A stretch of DNA of 64,000 bases, from assembly GCF_029227915.1 (NCBI RefSeq), contig NC_079881.1:22483501-22547500 (forward strand), given 5' to 3'. Position 1 is the first letter of the stretch. Each line of letters begins with the position of its first letter. This document shows positions 58,171 through 64,000 of this stretch, one piece after another. Made by a program: the position numbers and the translations under genes. Below the pieces are notes generated by a model. It was not told where the DNA came from. It worked only from the letters and a program-made list of their open reading frames with translations, and searched no databases. Origin of the DNA: Hydractinia symbiolongicarpus. Lineage: Eukaryota; Cnidaria; Hydrozoa; Anthoathecata; Hydractiniidae.

Positions 58171-58207
58171 AATTTCCTGTTGCGTTTGCAAAACGCAACA
58201 GGAAATT
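58171..58207. other. Perfect 17-bp hairpin
   Basis: AATTTCCTGTTGCGTTT, loop GCA, then its exact complement. It ends 21 bases before the Tigger insertion. It may be a foldback scar or a recent inverted duplication; the stem is too short for a typical miRNA precursor. Confidence 0.75.
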
Positions 58208-58228
58208 TTCATTGAAATTGGGTCAATA

Positions 58229-59213
58229 CAGTGGAATCCCGTTAAAGCAGACACCATTGGGATCAAAAAAAACTGTCCGCTTTAACAGGATGTCCGCTTT
58301 ATAGAGAGTTTGTGTCAAATTTTATTTTAGATGGAATTTTGACCGAAAAAGGTGATTTATGCTTTACTGGGCTTAAAGTAAGAAGTTAAGAGGCTAGGAT
58401 TTGAGGGTATATAAGCTATATTCAGAAACATTAATTAAACTTTACAAGAAAAAGTCTTTGATAGAGGCTTGCTTCTTGCATTTAATTTGTAGATCCTCAA
58501 TCTTTTTTGTAACTGCCGTCAGCAATTTTTGACTTTCTTCATCGAAGACGGTACAACGGCGCATTTTGTCCAACGTTGTGATGCCACATTTCTGAAAACA
58601 ATTTTTGATTGTCAAGCTGGATACTTCCTTCCACGCATCTTGTATCCAGCGAATAGCAACAAACACGTTGATAGCCTTCACAATTTCAGTTGCTGATGTG
58701 TTCTCCTGGATTCTTGCCAATACGTATTTAACAAGTCTTTTTCTATACTTGACCTTGAAATTTTGAATGATGCCTGCATCTAGTGGTTGCAACCTCGAAG
58801 TTGTATTTTTCGGTAAAAAGACGATCTTGATCTGCGAGAATTGACCAATAATGTATTCTGGATGACAGGGAGCATTGTCGAGAAAAAGGATCACTTTTCT
58901 ATCTTCGAGTACCAGCTTTCTGTTAAAACGTGTCAATACGGTTTCCATGACATCCGATGTCATCCGAGACTTAGGATCTTTGTTTCAATTTTTTGTTTTG
59001 TACTGTCCGCTATACAGGGAGTTTTTATAGGGAAAATATTAATTTGGTGCAAAATAAATCGTCCGCTTTAACGAGTGTCCGCTTTATGACTGTCCGCTTT
59101 ATAGAGAGTTTTTTATAAGAGTTTTGACTTAAAATCAGTCCGTTCCAGGTGCTAGTCTTTGCTTTAACGGGCTGTCCGCTTTAGAGGGTTTCCGCTTTAA
59201 CGGGATCCCACTG
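58229..59213 (-). mobile_element. Tigger/pogo DNA transposon, internally deleted
   Basis: 985 bp with terminal inverted repeats beginning CAGTGGAATCCCGTTAAAGC (left) and CAGTGGGATCCCGTTAAAGC (right, inverted), flanked by TA at 58227-58228 and 59214-59215. Many TGTCCGCTTTA(A/T) phrases lie near both ends (58277-58305, 59004-59200), like subterminal binding sites. The only gene is the C-terminal part of a transposase on the minus strand. Nearly intact ends suggest a fairly young copy, movable only if an intact transposase exists elsewhere. Confidence 0.92.
58442..58963 (-). pseudogene. Tigger/pogo transposase, C-terminal fragment
   Basis: 173 codons of the DDE_1 (CENP-B/jerky-type) catalytic region. 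VILFLDNAPCHP holds the second catalytic Asp, and FLPKNTTSRLQPLDAGIIQN the third in the family's DDD-type pattern. The N-terminal CENP-B-like DNA-binding domains and the first Asp are missing (full proteins are about 450-550 residues), so it cannot catalyse. The C-terminus ends QASIKDFFL-stop, fitting the PCNA-interacting PIP consensus Qxx(I/L/M)xxFF; pogo transposase is known to bind PCNA through such a motif. The frame is open and undamaged over the kept part. Confidence 0.9.
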
Positions 59214-59215
59214 TA

Positions 59216-61620
59216 TTTTACAAAACTTAAAGGAGAACGCTATTGGGCAGTCGCTAGAATTTTTGATTTAAAACGTAACGGGTAACTTTGGCTTATGCTC
59301 GAGCCTACTAGTACTGCACGAAAAAAAAAAAAAGATTGTTGCACAAATACACGAAATGCAATTATAAAAGACTGGCTAAGCAGAGAATTTATTGTTTAAA
59401 TAGTGTGCAAGGTGCAGTATTATTCAATTTGTCTGATAAAATCTCACGAAATCTGGTTGTAAATCTAAAAGGGGAATTCCTTTTTAGATGTACAAGCAAA
59501 TTGTGTCCTACAATTAAATGGCATGCCAAACAAGAAAATTTGCTTTAATAAACTTTTAATTATAATTTGGCAATAATGTTTTGTTAGTTACTCCTATCAG
59601 AAAATTTGAAACTGAATGTTGGAAGGTAAATTCACCTTAATTTGTTTTGATTTAAAACTTTAACATTTAAAGAGTAAATTAGTCAATCAATATTGATCGG
59701 CAAGAGCATCATTACAAGATCTTTGTCAGACACAAGGAATAAAGAAGAAAGGAACAGGCTTTATTAAGGAAGTAAGCAGTGATTTTTTAGGGGTTAATAA
59801 ACGCTGTATAGCTTTATATACTATTTTGTACATTTTTGATCGATAAAAGCTAGCTAGCTTTATCTTATATTCTGACTAAAGGAAAAAAGAAAAGGCGTAG
59901 ATAGTTAGCTCTAGCTATGGTACTATGTTTTTTTTTAACTTTTTAGTCTGTAATACGACTTAACATAAGTTCAACAGTACTGATTAGGCTTCACTCAAAA
60001 ATATGTTTAGTTAGTGTCACCCAACTACGTTTTATCACGCGAACAATAAGGTGGCCTAAGTATGAAATTAGTTGTGCAGCTTTTTATATGAAATTGAAGC
60101 ATTTGGTTGAGCCTGGAGTTTTTTAAAATTTGGATAATTAGTTTAATACAGTACACATCCGCTAATTTGAATGCCGTTAATTTAAACATTCGTCATTTCA
60201 AACAAACTGTCCCTTAGTTCCTTCACACATGCTATCACAAAGAGGAACCTTTTATACACGTTAATGATTTTTGTCAACCAAGTATAGATTAAATTTGTTT
60301 ATAGGCTTATGGCTTATGGCCAACAGTTTACAGTCGAAATACAGTATGGGCTGAAATGCAGGGAAACTTTTCTTTGAAAAGTTAAACATTATCAAAGCTA
60401 TCAATGGAGAGAAATGTATTTATTTTAGTCACTTTAAAAAAAACTTTTACGAGTCAGAAAATTGTGAAATGTTTCTTAGTTTATCTCAAATTCATTGAGT
60501 TTAAACACCCTTTTAGATGCAGTGTTGAGAAATCATCAAACTGGACAAGAATGCAACAGAAGGGGAAGTTCGTGCGTGTATGGCATCAATCTTTAAATAT
60601 GCGCTTGATAGATGTGGAGGAGCAGGAAGAACTAATGCCAAAGAATATTAAGTCGATTAATTTTTAAATAATTTATCACCTTGGTGTTTAGTAATAGTTT
60701 TCTAGTAATAAATAATTGCCAACTTGTCAAAAACAACTTTTATATCAGAGAGGATTATAAATTTTTCAAGCGCCGTAATAAATTCTTCTAGCTTATATTA
60801 ATTTTGATTGGGTGACAGAAAATTAGAATGGCAAAATGTTAAAGTGATTTTAGCTCAACAATTTTTAGTGTTTCTACTAGAAATCGCACTTGTGACTAGA
60901 AAAAGTATGGAACATACATGAGTGGGTGCTTTTCTAAGGAAATGCAGTGCTATATATAATATTCATTATATTTTTATTGTAATTTTCAACCTCGATTCCT
61001 GGACACCTGGTGAGGATGGTGGCTCTTCACACTTTTTATATAGTATAGCATCATGATCGTATTTATTCGCAACTGGTATTCTTAACAAACACCACTTCAT
61101 AAAGAAAACATACTTTTTCTCAAACCAATGCTTGATTAAAGACTTCGGTGCAACAGTTTTGCTTGACACTTTAGGTGATTTGAGCAAACTAACAGGCTGC
61201 CTTATCAGGAGGCGTGCTGGGCACATGAAGTCGCAGCTATAAATTTGCAAATACTGCACTGTTTAACAACCTCGTCATTGCTGAGTTATATTTTTTGCAT
61301 TGGGTTAGAACACTGGAGATTCTCACATAGTACAAGTTGTGAATACTTGAAATATCGTTTTTATATTTTGTATTATAAAACTCCGTTAAGTTTCATTTAC
61401 AAAGTTTTAAGCGGAGAAGTTGCATATACTGCGGATGTTTATAATAAAAAAATAAGATATCGTAGAAATGAGTTTATTTCTTTTTCGCAATAACCATGTA
61501 CAAATAACGTAACACAAATATAAGCGTCGGAATCATGCTAGGGAATAGATACATGGACATGTAAACTATGGACATATGAAACTGAAGCCACGATGGCGAT
61601 TATGATTTGATTTAGTCAAG
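59216..61620. other. No gene supported
   Basis: Frames at 59336-59548 (plus), 60404-60667 (plus) and 60966-61259 (minus, 97 codons) lack recognised motifs. The last one runs into a CAACCTCGATTCCTGG repeat end at 60988-61003. Near 60148-60200 CAGTACACATCCGCTAATTT resembles a pogo/mariner-type end but no partner was found. Confidence 0.4.
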
Positions 61621-61629
61621 TTTGTCTGT

Positions 61630-61978
61630 TTCTTAAGCGTTGAAAAGACGCTGAATAATGGTTGCGAGAGTATTTCCAAACAACGCAGAAACAATGTTGA
61701 TTAGATGTTGTTAGACGTTTTTTCAACCTTGAAAAGACGTTGCGAAAAGTTATTTTAATGTTTAAAAGACGTAGCGAGACGTTATTTCAACGTTGAAGAC
61801 AGGACGTTGTTTCAACGTAGCTTGTGACGTTGACAAGACGTTGATTTTACGTTGCAAATGAAAGATTTTTGACGTCTTTTTCCGGTGTCTATTCAACGTC
61901 GAACATCAACATCTTTTCAACGTTGAAAGAACGTCTTGCAACGTTGTTTCAACGTTGAGAAGACGTTGCGAGAAAGAC
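61630..61978. repeat. ACGTT-rich minisatellite
   Basis: About 15 irregular copies of phrases such as CAACGTTGAAAAGACGTTGC, alternating direct and inverted because AACGTT is itself a palindrome. Spacing is 18-25 bases. Many short hairpins are possible. Flanks are ordinary AT-rich DNA. Confidence 0.85.
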
Positions 61979-61984
61979 ATTCTT

Positions 61985-63040
61985 CCTTTTAATTGAAATA
62001 TTTATTCCTGGCACAAGTATTTAAAGAAATAATTTGCTTTTATACCATATTAATAATTGCGGAGAGTAGCGGAGCCTATTTCCTCATTATATAAGCCAAA
62101 TATAAGGGAAAAGAAGTACGATGGAGAGTATATAGCATTTCTATGAGCTTTCGTCCCTATACATCCGAATTATAAAAATTCAAACAAAAAATCACAGTAA
62201 TCCAGCAATTTAATGTGGTCATTCTTTAGTACAGTTTATAGTAAGCGAGACAACGTGTTTATCAGGAGCAAAGCGATGGAGTGTTTGTTGTTTTTTAAAG
62301 ATGGTGCCAAGCGGAAAATGGGGACGAACTGATATTTTCAAGAAAACGAAAGAGGGAAGTATGAATAGCTAGCTAGTATATCACTATTTTTTACATGTAA
62401 TGAACCTCTTCTCACCCACACCTAACTAGCAAATAACTACCAACATATGTGGCAAAATAAGCTGGTATAACCAAATTGGCTAGCTAGGAACATAAACTAG
62501 GTAGTTAACCAGCACAAAACTGTTTTTCTCACTAGCTACTTATCTGACATAAAACTGGCTACTTGGCCGGCATAAAATTAGCTATGTAGCTAGATTTAAA
62601 TGATCCTTAAGACATATTTTCTAGTCATACACATACTGCACAATGAGTTAATTATGCTCTGATTAGGAAAGTACCATCAAATATCTACAATTATCCACAA
62701 AATATGTTGGTTCTAACAATTTTAGACAAAAAACTAAGAACCAAAAGTTTAGCCAAATCAGCAAAAGAACATTGGTATAGACATATATTCTTTTTAGCAG
62801 AAGAGCCTGGATTTTTTTATAAATAAAAGAATAAATGCAACCTCCATAATGTGTTTTTTGCAACCTTGTCCATAGTATTTATTTTGAAAAATATAGTGAA
62901 AATGGAAGGTTATGTAGAGCTATCACTATTTTTCACTTTTAGGTCATTCACACCCCTAAAAAGCTCCCTAACTAAAGCATAAAACATAATTTAGTGGCTC
63001 AGATTTTCTAGCTAAATAAAGAGGGTGCCGATAAGCCGCA
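61985..63040. other. No gene seen
   Basis: Contains AGCTAGCTAG-rich stretches (62370-62600) and two related phrases with TATCACTATTTTTNAC and CACACC at about 62380 and 62925, suggesting an old duplication. No coding region. Confidence 0.4.
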
Positions 63041-63044
63041 AACG

Positions 63045-63122
63045 CCCGCATATATACGGGCGAGTTCGGGCGACTTTTCGAATTAAAATGACAGATCCAG
63101 GTTCAAATCCTGGACAGGGCTA
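63045..63122 (+). pseudogene. tRNA T-arm-like relic
   Basis: CCAGG-TTCAAAT-CCTGG (63097-63113) is a perfect T arm followed by ACAGGGCTA. Upstream is an unrelated hairpin CGCCCG/CGGGCG (63047-63066). No D arm, anticodon arm or pairing acceptor strand is found, so it is a tRNA or SINE fragment, not a gene. Confidence 0.45.
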
Positions 63123-63485
63123 GGAAAAACATAATTATCTTGCACTTACAACAACCAGGTAAATGTTTCGCCTTTTTCGTGGACTTCTCTAATTATTTCT
63201 ATATCTTGACTTTTTAATGTTGTTGTCATTGGAACCAAGTTAACTTTTAATCTCAGATTTATTAAAAATTGATAGTTTTTTTGGCGTTATGACCGATTGT
63301 TTAAATATTTGTATTGGCACATAATTCTGCTAACATGATTCACTGTATATATATTGACCGGATATAAATTTGAGAGCTTTGTTTGAGCTACTGAATTTGA
63401 AATATTTGCATCTCAATATTTTCTATACTCCTGGATTAATATGATACATATCTTAGATATATCGAGTATACGAATCTTTGAGTTG

Positions 63486-63612
63486 TAGGGGGATTCTCTA
63501 TTAAGGTGCCTGCCCCTGCCTTGCCTAACCCTGCCTTGCTGATTCCTCTTCCTGTTTCCTTGCCTGCCTTTGCCGTGCCCTTTCCTTGCCGTGCTTTGCC
63601 TTGGCAACCTCT
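63486..63612. repeat. CCTTGC-type pyrimidine-rich minisatellite
   Basis: Irregular repeats of CCTTGCC, CCTGCC and TTTGCCGTGC over about 125 bases, strongly strand-biased (C/T on plus). The open minus-strand frames here are Lys/Gly/Arg-rich translations of the repeat. Confidence 0.8.
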
Positions 63613-64000
63613 CCGCAACACTTTCTATATTGATTTCGATCACAATCCTATCCTTAAATCCAGCGTTATATAGCGTGCACTGTGCGACTGTCACATGAAA
63701 CTAACATTGAATGGTCTCTTGTCGATTTTACTCCCGCCTTCTAAATGAAATTGATAATCACTAATCTCTAAGCCCATATAAAGTTAGTGAAGTTACCATA
63801 AATTGACACAATGGAAATTTTCTGTTTTCAAAAATTAATGAACCAAGAAAATTTGCTTACTTAAAGCTGTAAGACAAACCATGATTCTTAACAAACATTT
63901 TTACACAAGGTGCAAGAGGAAGGAATTAAAGTGTTTTATATGGTGAGTTAATTTTTATTTTTTCATTCAGAAGCAAAGTTTATATTAAAAACTATTTTTC

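Noticed and set aside
63413-63694. Lys/Gly/Arg-rich minus-strand frames
   Set aside because: Explained by the CCTTGCC-type pyrimidine-rich repeat.

Overview
The window looks like nuclear DNA of an AT-rich invertebrate, most probably a cnidarian and perhaps a hydrozoan. The reasons are long introns with GT/AG borders, a secreted protein with an apple-like region followed by a C-terminal domain typical of cnidarian gene expansions, and a cnidarian-style transposon mix (DIRS-like, Penelope-like with GIY-YIG, Tigger/pogo, TTAA-flanked MITEs). No bacterial operons, rRNA genes, intact tRNA genes or CRISPR arrays are visible. The species cannot be named from the sequence alone.

Layout. 1-6130: satellite array with units of about 330-375 bp. 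6150-10090: a tRNA-like relic, a MITE fragment and an unrecognised frameshifted coding relic (7474-7903, minus). 10095-14480: a second satellite of about 205-bp units organised as a higher-order repeat of about 822 bp. 14.5-20.9 kb: nothing supportable. 20.9-25.15 kb: a decayed DIRS/Ngaro-like tyrosine-recombinase retrotransposon (gag-like, RT, RNase H, truncated recombinase) broken by two nested insertions. 25.2-28.6 kb: degenerate repeats, a GAGTCA/TGACTC palindrome cluster, an 18-bp minisatellite and a TTAA-flanked piggyBac-like MITE. 29.5-35.4 kb: several broken genes, namely a C2H2 zinc-finger pseudogene on the minus strand, a two-finger plus conserved-body pseudogene on the plus strand, and two further relics. 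They are followed by one arm of a large inverted repeat whose other copy is at 39.2-40.5 kb. 36-42.4 kb: a tRNA-like foldback, a possible terminal exon, two blocks of a roughly 195-bp repeat and a 350-bp direct duplication. 42.5-43.4 kb: a scrambled Penelope-like element with a hammerhead-like relic. 44.1-44.6 kb: a 200-bp tandem repeat.

The best candidate for a working host gene is on the minus strand at 46161-50019. Three exons (309 + 46 + 443 nt) join in frame to give a 265-residue secreted protein with a signal peptide. 50.6-51.8 kb holds two head-to-tail copies of a 600-bp interspersed repeat rich in TGACGTCA. 52.6-64 kb contains a 195-bp duplicated foldback repeat, strong hairpins, tRNA-like relics, a Tigger/pogo element with TA target duplication and intact terminal inverted repeats (58229-59213), and an ACGTT-rich minisatellite.

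Taken together this is an accessory, repeat-dominated region. The genes do not form a pathway. The main biology is layered transposition: elements inserted inside elements, inverted copies and satellite amplification around one probable host gene. No clearly new system is proven. The most informative structures are the datable nested insertions, the two satellites with higher-order periodicity, the tail-to-tail inverted repeat, the rearranged Penelope copy, and recurring short terminal motifs (CAACCTCG...CCCAGG and GCGTATTATTATATAGAT) that suggest unclassified transposon families.
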